Part shown: one piece after another, positions 1 through 9,992 of the stretch | Layout: each line of letters opens with the position of its first letter | Position numbering within the stretch: the stretch's first letter is position 1 | Assembly: GCF_002699985.1 (NCBI RefSeq) | Contig: NZ_LKBT01000069.1 | Span: 170,964-234,963, forward strand | Direction of reading: 5' to 3' | DNA length: 64,000 nt | From: Pseudomonas sp. ICMP 561 | GTDB lineage: Bacteria; Pseudomonadota; Gammaproteobacteria; Pseudomonadales; Pseudomonadaceae | Position numbers and translations under genes: made by a program | Notes under the pieces: model-generated | The model's database searches: none | The model's input: only the letters and a program-made list of their open reading frames with translations | Told to the model about the DNA's origin: nothing

Positions 1-861
1 TATCTCGACCTCAAGATTGGGGTCACCGACAAGCGTCCGGATGCGCTGCAATACATGATCAGGACTAAAATCAGGCGCGCCTTGGGCCATGTCAAAGCCC
101 CATCCCGCAATCCACTGAGTCCAAGGTTTTACAGCCCGCAGCAGGCCCAGACCGATTTCTCCGAACCCTGCGACCGGATTCGCAATCCACTGGAGTACGC
201 TTGGGCGATGCGCAACGTAGCGACTCAGATCTGCATTGAAAATGACATATGCAGTGCCGGCTCGAGCCATCTCCCCTTCAATGGGAAGGCCAATGTGCTC
301 GGCAACCTTAGAGCGGGCACCGTCTGTGCCCACGAGATAACGTGCCCTTAGACTGTATTCTCGGGCTGTGTGCACATCCCTGAGGGTCACGGTGACGCCA
401 TCATCATCCTGAACGTGATTTAGGTATTCCGTGTTAAAGGAGAATTGGGCGCCCCGCTCGGCAGCATGCTGCACCAAGATCGGCTCCATGAGCGGCTGCG
501 TAATATCAGCCATCGGGCAGGGGCTACCTTTGACGTAGTCTCCTTTGCGCTCCTCTCCTGAGCCCCAGGTACGCATACGGGCAATCTCTTCCCCTGCGAG
601 GCTCGTCGTGATCAGCGTGTCACCCATTTGTTCCCAAGGCGTGGCACTTTTGCGAACAACGTCTTCAAGGCCCAGGTCGCGCAGTACTTCCATGGCCCGC
701 TGATTGGTAATGTGCGCACGAGGAGAGTTGGCCAACCAGTTGAACATCGTTATAACCCGAACTCGAACACCGTAGGTGGCCAGAGCTAATGCTGCGGTGG
801 CGCCCGCAGGGCCCGTGCCTACCACCAAAACGTCGGTATCAAACTGCTTGGAATCGCTCAT
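1..861 (-). CDS. TfdB-like FAD-dependent aromatic hydroxylase, 3' end outside window
   Basis: The first 287 residues of a flavoprotein monooxygenase of the FAD_binding_3 type are visible. The start ATG at 861 follows GGAG. An N-terminal dinucleotide-binding motif (VVGTGPAGA, about residues 13-21) and a GTDGARS motif near residue 180 are present. By recollection the text (PRAHITNQRAMEVLRDLG) is closer to 2,4-dichlorophenol 6-monooxygenase (TfdB) than to E. coli MhpA. It is the last gene after mhpB-C-D-F-E-T on the same strand, with its own palindromic operator upstream. The context implies it ortho-hydroxylates a phenolic side-chain acid to the catechol cleaved by MhpB. Family is confident; substrate is inferred. 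The C-terminus runs off the window. Confidence 0.85.
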   Translation of the reverse strand, partial: MSDSKQFDTDVLVVGTGPAGATAALALATYGVRVRVITMFNWLANSPRAHITNQRAMEVLRDLGLEDVVRKSATPWEQMGDTLITTSLAGEEIARMRTWGSGEERKGDYVKGSPCPMADITQPLMEPILVQHAAERGAQFSFNTEYLNHVQDDDGVTVTLRDVHTAREYSLRARYLVGTDGARSKVAEHIGLPIEGEMARAGTAYVIFNADLSRYVAHRPSVLQWIANPVAGFGEIGLGLLRAVKPWTQWIAGWGFDMAQGAPDFSPDHVLQRIRTLVGDPNLEVEI

Positions 862-970
862 TTTTATAGTCTCCATCAAAGACAGATTTGTAATTATTTT
901 CTGGCTTCAGATGCTTCGCTCATCTCGGAGCGAGCACAGGCAAGTGCGTCAATATGTCGCGCTTGATCAA

Positions 971-998
971 GTCACTTGCATGCTAGCATGCAAGTGAC
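971..998. promoter_or_regulatory. 28-bp perfect palindrome, probable operator
   Basis: A perfect 28-bp inverted repeat (GTCACTTGCATGCT and its reverse complement) lies between mhpT and the hydroxylase, 110 bp upstream of the hydroxylase start. No T-run follows on either strand, so an operator fits better than a terminator. The core recurs at 7385-7404, 9124-9143 and, as a half, near 12891. The GntR-type protein at 9296-9973 is the obvious candidate ligand; this is inference. Confidence 0.75.
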
Positions 999-1028
999 TA
1001 TGGGTAAAACACGTTTCCGTGTTCTTGG

Positions 1029-2279
1029 TCATGCCTTCCCGACCGATGAACCATCGGTAGCTGGTTCGCGAAAAACCTTTCGATGCGCCTTCTTCTGCAC
1101 CGCCGACAAGTAGCAAAGCGAAAGCGCAGCAACCACGATCCCTGGCGCGCAGGCGAGTAGCACACCAGCGGTACCTGTCCCAAGCGCCAGCATCTTGCCC
1201 GCGACCAGAGGCCCACTCATTGCCCCTAACCGTCCTATCGCCACGGCACTACCCACGCCAGTCACACGACCTTTTACGGGGTAGAAGAGCGGCGCGAGTG
1301 CGTAAAGGACGCTTTGGCCCCCCGTTGTAAATATCCCAGCGAGAAACCCCGCGGCGAGCATCGCCGACATGCTTGCTGAGAAATACAACGCTGCAAGAGA
1401 AGTGAGTATCCCTAGATAAATCACAACAGACATAACCCACGTCGCCACCCGATCCATCAATGCTCCAAGCATCAACGTTCCGATGGCAGCGCCCAGCTGC
1501 ATCGACAGCACAACCCAACTCGCGTTTTTCCCGGTGAATCCTTGAGCGACCAGTAAACTCGGCAGCCAGTTGATCAGGATGTAGGTCACCATTAACGTGA
1601 AAAAGAAGCTGACCCACAACAACAGTGTTGGCTTGGCGCTCTCACCTTTGAAAAGCAGCTCCGTGACATTGACTCTATCGTCAGAAGCGTTGGAAAAAGC
1701 CTGAGACTCAGGCAAGTACATCCACAGCAGCGGTACGATCAGCAGTGGAACAATGCCACCAACGTAAAAAACGAGTTGCCAGCCCACTCCCAGATCATTA
1801 ACACCTATCAACGCGGCCCCAGCGGCGCCCAACGGTACACCGCAGTACATCATGCTGACCGCTGTGCCCCGCAGCTTTGGCCCAGCGACTTCAGAGGCGA
1901 GCGCAATCAGGTTGGGGAGTGATGCCCCCAAACCGACTCCCGTCAGGAACCGAGCAGTAAGAAGGCTGTTGAGATCCCACGCCAGAGCAGTTGCCAGTGA
2001 AAAAATCCCAAAAAGGGCGACGGATCCCATCAGGACGCTTTTTCGCCCGTATCGGTCTGCCAGCCGACCTCCTAGGAAAGCCCCCGGCAACATACCGAGT
2101 ACCCCAGCGCTGAAAACCCAGCCCATGTAAAGCTTGTCCAGGGTGAAAGTTTTCATCATTCCCTGGGCCGCAATGCCGGGGGCTTGTAAATCCAGCCCCT
2201 CCATGAGCGCGACCATGAAACAGAGCGAGACGGTGGTTATTAATCGGAGGCGGGATTGGGTGCTTGTTGAGGAGTTCAT
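1029..2279 (-). CDS. mhpT: MFS transporter for (hydroxyphenyl)propionate-type acids
   Basis: A 416-residue major facilitator protein with 12 hydrophobic segments. The N-terminal FMVALMEGLDLQAPGIAA and the DRYGRK loop match the aromatic acid:H+ symporter family, and the text closely parallels E. coli MhpT. It probably imports the aromatic acid across the inner membrane. ATG 2279 is preferred over 2288 because AGGAGG sits nine bases before it, whereas it directly abuts 2288. It follows mhpE on the same strand after a 150-bp gap. Confidence 0.88.
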   Translation of the reverse strand: MNSSTSTQSRLRLITTVSLCFMVALMEGLDLQAPGIAAQGMMKTFTLDKLYMGWVFSAGVLGMLPGAFLGGRLADRYGRKSVLMGSVALFGIFSLATALAWDLNSLLTARFLTGVGLGASLPNLIALASEVAGPKLRGTAVSMMYCGVPLGAAGAALIGVNDLGVGWQLVFYVGGIVPLLIVPLLWMYLPESQAFSNASDDRVNVTELLFKGESAKPTLLLWVSFFFTLMVTYILINWLPSLLVAQGFTGKNASWVVLSMQLGAAIGTLMLGALMDRVATWVMSVVIYLGILTSLAALYFSASMSAMLAAGFLAGIFTTGGQSVLYALAPLFYPVKGRVTGVGSAVAIGRLGAMSGPLVAGKMLALGTGTAGVLLACAPGIVVAALSLCYLSAVQKKAHRKVFREPATDGSSVGKA

Positions 2280-2431
2280 AAGCCCCATCCTCCTGCGAAA
2301 TTTTTTGCGAGAGCTTTTTGGCAGACACGGACGTTTTTACTCACAAACGAATGCAGGTGTGCGTTCATAATGTTGACCTATTGTTATTGTTTTACAATTC
2401 GTTAAACGGCCGCATGAAGCGGCCATTGGGA

Positions 2432-3451
2432 TCAGCGCTTCAGAAGATCCAGGGCCACATCAACGATCATGTCCTCTTGACCGCCCACCATTCGACGCTT
2501 GCCGAGTTCGACGAGGATATCGATTGTTTTGAGGCCATAACGCTTAGCGGCCACTTCAGCATGACGCAGGAAGCTGGAGTAAACCCCGGCGTAACCAAGA
2601 GCCAGCGTTTCACGATCAACACGTACTGGACGATCCTGGAGAGGACGCACAATGTCATCCGCTGCATCCATCAGCTTGTATACATCCGTCCCATGGTTCC
2701 AACCCAAGCGATCCGCAGCCGCAATGAACACTTCAAGTGGCGCGTTACCCGCACCCGCGCCCATACCCGCCAAGCTTGCATCAATCCGATCGCAGCCCTC
2801 TTCTACTGCGGTAATCGAGTTGGCTACGCCGAGGCTCAAGTTGTGATGCGCATGCATACCCGTCTGAGTCTCTGGCTTCAGCACCGCTTTGAAGGCACGA
2901 AAGCGTTCACGAATATCTTGCATGTTCATGGCACCACCGGAGTCGGCCATGTAAACGCACGAGGCACCGTAGCTCTCCATCAGCTTCGCCTGCTCAGCAA
3001 GTTTTTCCGGCTCGATCATGTGACTCATCATGAGAAAGCCGACCGAGTCCATGCCCAACTCACGGGCGAACTCGATATGCTGTTTAGAGACGTCCGCCTC
3101 AGTGCAATGAGTGGCCACCCGCACTACCCTGGCGCCGGCATTGTAGGCGGCCTTTAAGTCATGCACCGTCCCGATACCAGGGATAAGGAGCGTGGCAATC
3201 TTCGCATGCTTGATCACATCAGCTGCTGCTTCGATCCATTCGAGATCTGTATGCGCGGCGAATCCATAGTTAAAACTCGACCCCTGCAGGCCATCACCAT
3301 GCGCCACTTCGATCGAATCGACCTTGGCAAGGTCAAGCGCCCGAGCGATGTCCTGGACATTGTCGAGGGAGTACTGATGGCGAATCGCATGGCTACCATC
3401 ACGCAATGTCACATCGGAGATGTAGAGTTTTTTTGTCAGGTCAACAGTCAT
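2432..3451 (-). CDS. mhpE: 4-hydroxy-2-oxovalerate aldolase
   Basis: A 339-residue class II pyruvate aldolase of the DmpG/MhpE family. It splits 4-hydroxy-2-oxopentanoate into pyruvate and acetaldehyde and channels acetaldehyde to MhpF. The N-terminal metal site (SDVTLRDG), the HAHHNLSLG metal-binding histidines and the C-terminal [12 protein letters not shown] are all present. The length matches E. coli MhpE (337). It starts 11 bp after the mhpF stop, so the two are co-translated, as expected for a bifunctional aldolase-dehydrogenase complex. Confidence 0.95.
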   Translation of the reverse strand: MTVDLTKKLYISDVTLRDGSHAIRHQYSLDNVQDIARALDLAKVDSIEVAHGDGLQGSSFNYGFAAHTDLEWIEAAADVIKHAKIATLLIPGIGTVHDLKAAYNAGARVVRVATHCTEADVSKQHIEFARELGMDSVGFLMMSHMIEPEKLAEQAKLMESYGASCVYMADSGGAMNMQDIRERFRAFKAVLKPETQTGMHAHHNLSLGVANSITAVEEGCDRIDASLAGMGAGAGNAPLEVFIAAADRLGWNHGTDVYKLMDAADDIVRPLQDRPVRVDRETLALGYAGVYSSFLRHAEVAAKRYGLKTIDILVELGKRRMVGGQEDMIVDVALDLLKR

Positions 3452-3462
3452 GGTATTTCTCC

Positions 3463-4398
3463 TCAGGCGTTCTTCATCGACTGCGCCATGCGTTCAGCGG
3501 TAGCCAAAGCAGCGGACGTCATGATGTCGAGGTTGCCGGCATAGGACGGCAGGTAATGAGCAGCACCTTCTACTTCCAGGAAGACGGAAGTTTTCAGACC
3601 GGAGAACTGACCCAACCCTGGGATATTCAACGGTGAATCTTCAGGGATGACTTCAAACTGAACCTTTTGCTTGAGCCGGTATCCAGGCACATACGCCTGC
3701 ACCGCAGCTGCCATCTCTTCAACGGACGCCTCTACCATGCTCTGAGAAGCAGCTTCAGAAAGAACAAATACGGTATCGCGCATCATCAAAGGTGGCTCTG
3801 CAGGATTCATCACAATGATTGCCTTTCCACAACCTGCGCCACCGACAGCTTCAATTGCCTTGGACGTCGTTTCGGTGAATTCATCAATGTTCGCCCGAGT
3901 GCCTGGGCCCGCAGACTTACTGGCTATTGACGCGATAATTTCGGCGTAATGGACTTTCGCGACTCTCGACACAGCGGCCACCATCGGGATGGTCGCCTGC
4001 CCTCCGCACGTGACCATATTGACGTTCAAGGCGTTGAGGTTGTCTTCCAGATTGACGACAGGAATGCAGTAAGGCCCTATCGCCGCCGGCGTAAGGTCAA
4101 TCAGGCGGATTGATGGTTTTACACTGCGAAGAAAGGCGTCGTTCTTGACGTGTGCGCCGGCGCTAGTTGCGTCGAATACGAAATCAATCTCCGAAAAAAT
4201 CGGGAGCCGAGTTAAACCCTCTACACCTTCATGAGTGACTTCTACCCCCATACGGGCCGCACGGGCCAAACCGTCAGAGGCGGGATCGATACCCACCATG
4301 ACACCCATCTCCAGATGCTTGGCATTGCGGATGATCTTAATCATCAGATCGGTACCGATGTTGCCTGAACCGATGATGGCGACTTTGAGTTTTTTCAT
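3463..4398 (-). CDS. mhpF: Acylating acetaldehyde dehydrogenase
   Basis: A 311-residue CoA-acylating acetaldehyde dehydrogenase, partner of MhpE, converting acetaldehyde, NAD+ and CoA to acetyl-CoA. The Rossmann motif [12 protein letters not shown] is near the N-terminus and the catalytic Cys131 lies in [13 protein letters not shown]. The start was set at [10 protein letters not shown] (4398) because the longer reading adds seven residues absent from the family. The sequence is very close to E. coli MhpF throughout. Confidence 0.95.
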   Translation of the reverse strand: MKKLKVAIIGSGNIGTDLMIKIIRNAKHLEMGVMVGIDPASDGLARAARMGVEVTHEGVEGLTRLPIFSEIDFVFDATSAGAHVKNDAFLRSVKPSIRLIDLTPAAIGPYCIPVVNLEDNLNALNVNMVTCGGQATIPMVAAVSRVAKVHYAEIIASIASKSAGPGTRANIDEFTETTSKAIEAVGGAGCGKAIIVMNPAEPPLMMRDTVFVLSEAASQSMVEASVEEMAAAVQAYVPGYRLKQKVQFEVIPEDSPLNIPGLGQFSGLKTSVFLEVEGAAHYLPSYAGNLDIMTSAALATAERMAQSMKNA

Positions 4399-4431
4399 TG
4401 TCTTATTCTCTCTGTGCACGCGTATGTCCGA

Positions 4432-5226
4432 TCACTCGGCGCTAAATTCCACCGCTACATTGCCGACACCACTGATAGTTGCCTCGAATCGATCACCTGC
4501 AGCCACTGGCGCCATCGGGCCCAATGCACCAGTCAAAATGATATCGCCAGCCTTCAATGGTTCGCCCAGGCTCGCCATCGTACGAGCCAGCCAGACCGCA
4601 GCGTTGAGAGGATGACCCAGGCATTGCGCTCCGCCGCCGGCCGAAACCTCCTCCCCGTTGCGAGTCATGCGCATGGTGGCTTCGCGCAAATCCACACCAT
4701 CAAGTCGGCGCGCTGGCCCGCCCAATACAAAGCAGCCGCTGGAAGCATTATCTGCAACAGTATCTACAAACCTGATATTCCAACCCTGGACACGACTTCC
4801 CACGATTTCAAGCGAGGGGACAACCCAACCAGTCGCAGCCATCACGTCAGCAAAACATGTATCGATTCGAGGTAGATCAGCTTCTAGAATCAATGCGATT
4901 TCAGCTTCAATCTTTGGCTGCAAAACACTGTTGATTGGCACGACTTCGTTGTCACCAAAACACATATCGGCGAAAAGTGTTCCGAAGTCCGGCTGATCCA
5001 CACCTAACTGCTGCTGGACTTTTTTGTTGGTCAAACCAATCTTGCGACCCACTACACGGCGCCCATTTGCAATGGCATGTGCGACATTCAGGCGCTGGAT
5101 TGCGTAGGCTGCAGAACGATTGTCCTCTCCGATCTGATCCCGCAGCGGTGGTATGGCTTCACCTGTCAGCTCCGCGTCACGCAAAGATCGGGCGAGTTCT
5201 TCAAGTAGTTGTTGTCTAGTGCTCAT
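4432..5226 (-). CDS. mhpD: 2-keto-4-pentenoate hydratase
   Basis: A 264-residue member of the fumarylacetoacetase-like hydratase family. It adds water to 2-hydroxypenta-2,4-dienoate to give 4-hydroxy-2-oxovalerate for MhpE. The family segments [20 protein letters not shown] and [10 protein letters not shown] are visible. GAGGT precedes the ATG at 5226. It lies 33 bp before mhpF and 100 bp after mhpC. The order B-C-D-F-E is as in enteric mhp operons. Confidence 0.93.
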   Translation of the reverse strand: MSTRQQLLEELARSLRDAELTGEAIPPLRDQIGEDNRSAAYAIQRLNVAHAIANGRRVVGRKIGLTNKKVQQQLGVDQPDFGTLFADMCFGDNEVVPINSVLQPKIEAEIALILEADLPRIDTCFADVMAATGWVVPSLEIVGSRVQGWNIRFVDTVADNASSGCFVLGGPARRLDGVDLREATMRMTRNGEEVSAGGGAQCLGHPLNAAVWLARTMASLGEPLKAGDIILTGALGPMAPVAAGDRFEATISGVGNVAVEFSAE

Positions 5227-5326
5227 AATTACCTCATAGATGGCATGAGTGCTGTACTGAGTAACCCGAACTCACTGGGCCGCCATTCGTAGGCGCGCCG
5301 CTTGCACGGCGCGTAGTGCGATGCTG

Positions 5327-6196
5327 TTAATGGGTAAAGAAATCAAGCACCATGCGGTTGAACTTGTCGGCGTGCTCCCATTGCGCCCAGTGCCCACACG
5401 CGTTAAACACATGCAGCTCGGAATTAGGAATACCGGCGATCAATCGAAGGCCTGTATCCAGCGGCACGAAGCGATCGTTACGTCCCCAAATCACTAATGT
5501 CTGAGCGTTGATCTCCGACAGTCGATGGCCAAAGTCTGGGAATTGCTTAGGGTTGGCCTCGGCACTTTTCACGAAGTTGTCAAGGTGCTCGCGCTGGCTC
5601 AGCATGTTGTCGAGGCGCCCTTGGAAGAGTTCCTCTGTAAGGGCACTGCTGTCGTAAACGAAGACAGTCATCATCTTTTTGAGGTTTTCAATGTTCGGAT
5701 TACGATAAACGGCTCCGATCAGCTTGATGCCCTCTGTTGGCATTGGAACGAAAGAGCTGGCTCCACCAGTCCCTCCACCCATTAGAACCAACTTGCCGAC
5801 ACGCTCAGGGTTGTCCAGAGCGAAAGCTACAGCCGTATGGCCACCCATCGAATTCCCAACGAGATGCACGCGATCCAAGCCTAGCGCGTTGACGAAACCT
5901 TTAAGAGCATCAGCATTGAGATTGGAACGCGACCCAGTACTCACAATCGGATCACTCTTGCTCCAACCAGGGCAGTCCATCAAGATCACCCGATACCCTG
6001 CGTTGACGAACGTATCAATATTACGATTGAAATTTGCCCACCCGCTCGCGCCTGGGCCCGAGCCATGCAACATGATGATTGTTTCAGCGCCTACACCTGC
6101 GTCGTTGTAATGCAGTTGCAAATCCAGGTTGCCCTCCTTGATTCGAACGAACTTGCTGGTGTTGGCTTCGGTGAAAGTTTGATTAGGAGCTGACAT
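5327..6196 (-). CDS. mhpC: 2-hydroxy-6-oxonona-2,4-dienedioate hydrolase
   Basis: A 289-residue alpha/beta hydrolase that cleaves the meta ring-fission product to 2-hydroxypentadienoate and succinate (or fumarate from cinnamate substrates). The catalytic triad is readable: Ser116 in GNSMGG, Asp241 in GRNDRF and His269 in CGHWAQWE; the oxyanion motif [10 protein letters not shown] is at residues 44-53. The start is ATG 6196 behind AAGGAAAG; the longer open frame adds 40 residues not expected in the family. Confidence 0.93.
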   Translation of the reverse strand: MSAPNQTFTEANTSKFVRIKEGNLDLQLHYNDAGVGAETIIMLHGSGPGASGWANFNRNIDTFVNAGYRVILMDCPGWSKSDPIVSTGSRSNLNADALKGFVNALGLDRVHLVGNSMGGHTAVAFALDNPERVGKLVLMGGGTGGASSFVPMPTEGIKLIGAVYRNPNIENLKKMMTVFVYDSSALTEELFQGRLDNMLSQREHLDNFVKSAEANPKQFPDFGHRLSEINAQTLVIWGRNDRFVPLDTGLRLIAGIPNSELHVFNACGHWAQWEHADKFNRMVLDFFTH

Positions 6197-6267
6197 TGTT
6201 CTTTCCTTAAATTGACTAGGAGATAGGAAATTGCAGAGCTGATCGAGTACGCGGTGTTGGCCACCAA

Positions 6268-7215
6268 TCAGCGAGTTACCGGACGCGCACTGAGGGCGCC
6301 AAAACCGGCGATCCACTCTGGGATCTCACGGTAATAACGATTGCTGGTCTCATAGGGCCCATAGCTGGATAGCGCGGCGAAAGCGGCCACCCAGGCTTTA
6401 ACTTCGTGCGTCGACTTACCCGCCACGACAGACACATCGTCATTGCTCAAGGCGTCTAGTGCTTTGAGGTTTCCTGACTCAATAGTGTCGAGAAACTGCC
6501 GATCCCATTCGGGATTTAGGGGGTGAAGGGTCGTTTGATCTTCGACAAATTTATGCGCTGCGTGAATGACCCGGTCTGTACGAGCGGATCTCTCGTCTTC
6601 GGGTAAATCACGACCGCTACCCAGAAGGCGATCTTTCAAATGCGCATTAGCGGTTGCCAACTCCGGAACCGGTGGTTGGTGGGATAAACCTCCCGAGCCA
6701 AGAAACAGCACACGTTTGTTTAGCCCTGCTGCGAAACGTCCAACGGCCTCGCCCAGCAACCGCACACGATTAAAGCTGGGCATAGGCCGGGCAAGGCAAT
6801 TGATAAAGATGGGAATGACAGGATAGCTGTCCAATCCGCCAAGCAATATGTCTAGGGGCTGGGCGAAACCATGATCAACCTGCATTCGGTAGGAGACGGC
6901 GGCGTCGATACCAGAATTGAGCACTGCATTTGCGCAACTTTCCGCTAGATCAGCGGGTACCGATATCTTGCCAGCAGCTGAGCCGAAATCACCCACGGCT
7001 TGAGCTGCAATACCGATGCAGAAGGACGGCATCACGTCGTAGAAGAAACCGTTGTAATGATCTGGCGCAAAGATGATGACCAATTCAGGGTCAAACTGCG
7101 CAATGCGATCGCGAGCTGAGGCGATTTCGCCATTCACCTGCGCGAGCACTTCAGGGGACGGGTCGACCAAGCCGACCAAGGGTGTGTGTGACAGACAATG
7201 CAAAAAAACACTCAT
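6268..7215 (-). CDS. mhpB: 2,3-dihydroxyphenylpropionate 1,2-dioxygenase
   Basis: A 315-residue LigB-superfamily extradiol dioxygenase that opens the catechol ring between C1 and C2 using Fe(II) and O2. His115 (QVDHGF) and His179 (GLSHQ) fall at exactly the positions of the catalytic histidines of E. coli MhpB, and the text is collinear with it. The start is ATG 7215 behind GAGGTG. It is the first gene of the operon, about 170 bp downstream of an operator-like palindrome. Confidence 0.94.
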   Translation of the reverse strand: MSVFLHCLSHTPLVGLVDPSPEVLAQVNGEIASARDRIAQFDPELVIIFAPDHYNGFFYDVMPSFCIGIAAQAVGDFGSAAGKISVPADLAESCANAVLNSGIDAAVSYRMQVDHGFAQPLDILLGGLDSYPVIPIFINCLARPMPSFNRVRLLGEAVGRFAAGLNKRVLFLGSGGLSHQPPVPELATANAHLKDRLLGSGRDLPEDERSARTDRVIHAAHKFVEDQTTLHPLNPEWDRQFLDTIESGNLKALDALSNDDVSVVAGKSTHEVKAWVAAFAALSSYGPYETSNRYYREIPEWIAGFGALSARPVTR

Positions 7216-7384
7216 TTCTATACACCTCGTTCTGCGCGGATGCATTTGAAATGCTCCTTCAGCACAGTCACGACGGCGATGGACAATTCGGGCATACAGC
7301 TGCGCCGACTTGCCGCTCCAAGGACGTCCCTTGGTCACACGTCGATATGCGTGCGCTTTGTTTTTGGTGGACTCATCATGCACG

Positions 7385-7404
7385 CCTGCATGCTAGCATG
7401 CAAG
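7385..7404. promoter_or_regulatory. Operator-like palindrome upstream of mhpB
   Basis: TGCATGCTAGCATGCA (7387-7402) is a perfect 16-bp palindrome identical to the core of the 971-998 site. It extends imperfectly to 20 bp. It sits in the 367-bp gap between mhpB and the oprD gene, 170 bp upstream of the mhpB start. Confidence 0.72.
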
Positions 7405-7582
7405 TTCATTTTGTCGCCTCGTCTGCTGTTGCCACATCCCACGATTCGCCCCGCAGGATGCGGTCAAGAGACCAAGATCACCTTGATTTAGACCGCTACG
7501 GCATGACAATCAGTCTAAAAAAAGGACTCGCTTTTCAGTGCTAAACAAAGTGAATCTGTCAGCGGAAAAAACGGCGGCGCGG

Positions 7583-8854
7583 CTACCAAAGGCTCATCGT
7601 ATAGTCGATATTCAAACGACTCTCGTTGTCGTCTCGGAAACTGGCGGCGCTGGCGAAATCGTTGCGATAGAGCGAGTGCCTTGCACGAATGGAAAGGCCT
7701 TTCAAGCTGCCCTGAAACGCGTATGAAAGCTCCAGATATCGTTCACTTTCCGTTAGGCCCGCGCCTCCCAGGGTCGGCAATTCAATGTTCGTACCTTTGA
7801 TATACCGAGTAGTTGCTTTCAGCCCTGGAACACCTAAGCCTGCAAAATCATAGCTATACAAGGCCTGCCATGAACGCTCCTTGGGGTTCAAGAACTCAGA
7901 ACTGAGGAACCCTTCGCTAACCACCAGCGGTTCCGTTCCGGCGAGATAAGGCATCGCGGTTTCTCCATCGAGTCGCATGTATCCCGCCCCAAAGGTTTGG
8001 CTACCAAGTGAATAGGTGAACATCACGCCCGTGTTTTTGTTATCAACGCGACCTGCCTCAGCGGCTCCATCCTCGGACGTTTTGTAAAAGCGAAAATCAG
8101 TTTTGAGCTTTCCACTACCGAGCGCAAAAACATGCTCAAACCCCGCGTAATTCTTCTGATACATATCCTCAAGTACGGCGTAGTAGTACTTCAGTGACAG
8201 CGAAGGGGTCAGCTTGTAATCCCCGCCTGCGAACATGAAGCTATCCGATTCGGCGGTCGCGAGAAATCGTCGGTTAGGGGAAGCAACCGTCATAGGCTGA
8301 TAATCAGTTGAGTCGCGCAGGTTGATTCGATCCAGATAACCAATGTGTAGGCTGAGATCATCAATGTCACTAGAACGCAGATAGGTGCCGCGAAAGGTTT
8401 GTGGTAGCAACCGTGTAGGACTCGCAAAAGCGATTGGTAAAAAAGTCGAAATGCTGCCTACCTGAATTTCGGTTTTTGAAACCTTAGCCTTCGCTGTAAG
8501 ACCAAGCTCTGAGTACTCGTCAGTTGCACGCCTTGTCACTGGGTTGCGAGGCAACAGACCGGTACCAGAACGATCAGGAGACGAATCTAGCTTGAGACCT
8601 ACCATCCCTAGCGCATCAAGCCCGAATCCCAGCGGGCCGGATGTGAAGCCAGATGTGAACTTAGCAACTCCACCCTGAGCCCATTCCCTGGCTGCACTCT
8701 GTGACGTAGCTCCTTTGTAGTCTCTGTCAAAGTAATAGTTACGCAATGTGAGCGTAGCTTTACTGTCTTCAGTAAAACCGTCGGCATTCGCTTGCACGGC
8801 GCAAGTAAATACAACTGGAAGCACAAGCCAAATTTTTCTATCAGAAATATCCAT
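7583..8854 (-). CDS. OprD-family outer-membrane porin
   Basis: A 423-residue porin with a signal peptide ending near VQANA-DG, then the OprD/OpdK-type start (FTEDSKATLTLRNYYFDRDY) and alternating amphipathic strands to a C-terminal aromatic (LNIDYTMSLW). OprD-family porins of Pseudomonas take up small carboxylates, so this is probably the outer-membrane entry for the aromatic acid. It has its own promoter region carrying the 9124-9143 palindrome. The subfamily cannot be set without alignment. Confidence 0.92.
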   Translation of the reverse strand: MDISDRKIWLVLPVVFTCAVQANADGFTEDSKATLTLRNYYFDRDYKGATSQSAAREWAQGGVAKFTSGFTSGPLGFGLDALGMVGLKLDSSPDRSGTGLLPRNPVTRRATDEYSELGLTAKAKVSKTEIQVGSISTFLPIAFASPTRLLPQTFRGTYLRSSDIDDLSLHIGYLDRINLRDSTDYQPMTVASPNRRFLATAESDSFMFAGGDYKLTPSLSLKYYYAVLEDMYQKNYAGFEHVFALGSGKLKTDFRFYKTSEDGAAEAGRVDNKNTGVMFTYSLGSQTFGAGYMRLDGETAMPYLAGTEPLVVSEGFLSSEFLNPKERSWQALYSYDFAGLGVPGLKATTRYIKGTNIELPTLGGAGLTESERYLELSYAFQGSLKGLSIRARHSLYRNDFASAASFRDDNESRLNIDYTMSLW

Positions 8855-9123
8855 TATTAAAATCCTGTAGTTATTGTTCTACTAACGCTTTATTGCTTGA
8901 CCACCCAAAACATGAAGCATACGTTCCTAGCACGCTTCAGACGTCCCGCCCAAAAATAAAACATGACCATCACAGCGTTATTGGCCGAATGAGACTCAGC
9001 ACTCGCGATGTATTAACCACTTGCTCGATACAGGTATTTATATCTGTGACGTAGGAGGTTTTGATGTTTTTTTTGCATCAAGCATCATCCCAAGCAGGTG
9101 CTCAGCTGTTTAAGAATTGTTCA

Positions 9124-9143
9124 CTTGCACGCTAGCGTGTAAG
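9124..9143. promoter_or_regulatory. Operator-like palindrome between oprD-type gene and GntR gene
   Basis: CTTGCACGCTAGCGTGTAAG is a 20-bp inverted repeat with one mismatched pair, matching the 971 and 7385 sites apart from an A/T-to-G/C change in each arm. It lies in the divergent region between the porin (minus) and the GntR gene (plus), suited to autoregulation and porin control by one protein. Confidence 0.68.
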
Positions 9144-9295
9144 ATCAGCTCGTCAACGGTTCTCAGTACCAATTCGTCAGCCTTGGGTTGTCGATCCTCA
9201 CCATGCTGGATCGACCCTTGTAGGCCGGCGCTTTGCCTACTAAAGTGACCGCTCAGCCCGCCTTGACGGCGCCACTATTTGTACCTTGAAAGCCT

Positions 9296-9973
9296 ATGCA
9301 CACTCCGAATAAAAAAGTTGCGATTTACCATGAGATCCTCCAGCGTCTTTTGACACGACACTACCTGTTCGGAGAGAAGATTCTGGTCAAAGAAATCGGG
9401 GAGTCGACAGGCATCAGTCGGCAGCCGATCATGACCGCGCTTAACAGTCTTCAAGAACGAGGCTTTGTACAAATCATCGCGCAGGTAGGCTGCCAGGTGG
9501 TTCAGCCTACTGCCGATGAAGTAGCCGATTTCTACCAGATGTTTGCACAGACTGAGGGGCTTATCGCAAGCCTGGCGGCTGAGCGTGGCACACCTCCAGA
9601 GGTGGCAAGAATGCAGGAGCTGAACGAAAAAATAGCCAAGATAAATCCGAGTCACAGTGATGCCTCCGATAGTTACCGCCAGTTCAATGTTGAGTTTCAC
9701 CGGCTCCTCCATGCCATGGCCAGGTCACCGATTGTGTCTACTCGTCAGTTAGCCAACTTCGAGCTTTCTGACTTTTTTATTGTTCAAAGCTGTGGTTTTA
9801 GCGCTCATCTCAGCGATGTCACAGACGAACACGACGAGATTATTGCTGCCTTGACTGTACGCAGCCCAGATAGAGCGCGAACAGCCGCCATGTCGCACAT
9901 CGAGAGCGTTTCCCGGCATGTTATTGAAGCGCTTCAGACTGTGAATACTGACGACAAGGCAGTCATCGGTTAA
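9296..9973 (+). CDS. GntR-family (FCD) transcriptional regulator
   Basis: A 225-residue regulator with an N-terminal winged helix (KEIGESTGISRQPIMTALNSLQERGFVQII, about residues 35-65) and an all-helical FCD-type effector domain (motifs NVEFHRLLHAM and DEHDEIIAAL). The ATG at 9296 has a poor ribosome site. It is divergent from the porin and lies among genes carrying the shared palindrome, so it is the likely regulator of the aromatic cluster. Enteric mhp operons use an IclR-type regulator (MhpR); none is seen here. Confidence 0.85.
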   Translation: MHTPNKKVAIYHEILQRLLTRHYLFGEKILVKEIGESTGISRQPIMTALNSLQERGFVQIIAQVGCQVVQPTADEVADFYQMFAQTEGLIASLAAERGTPPEVARMQELNEKIAKINPSHSDASDSYRQFNVEFHRLLHAMARSPIVSTRQLANFELSDFFIVQSCGFSAHLSDVTDEHDEIIAALTVRSPDRARTAAMSHIESVSRHVIEALQTVNTDDKAVIG

Positions 9974-9992
9974 ACGTATTGGAGGGCCTCAG

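Noticed and set aside
2318-3157. 279-residue plus-strand frame opposite mhpE
   Set aside because: Antisense shadow of a gene with strong family identity.
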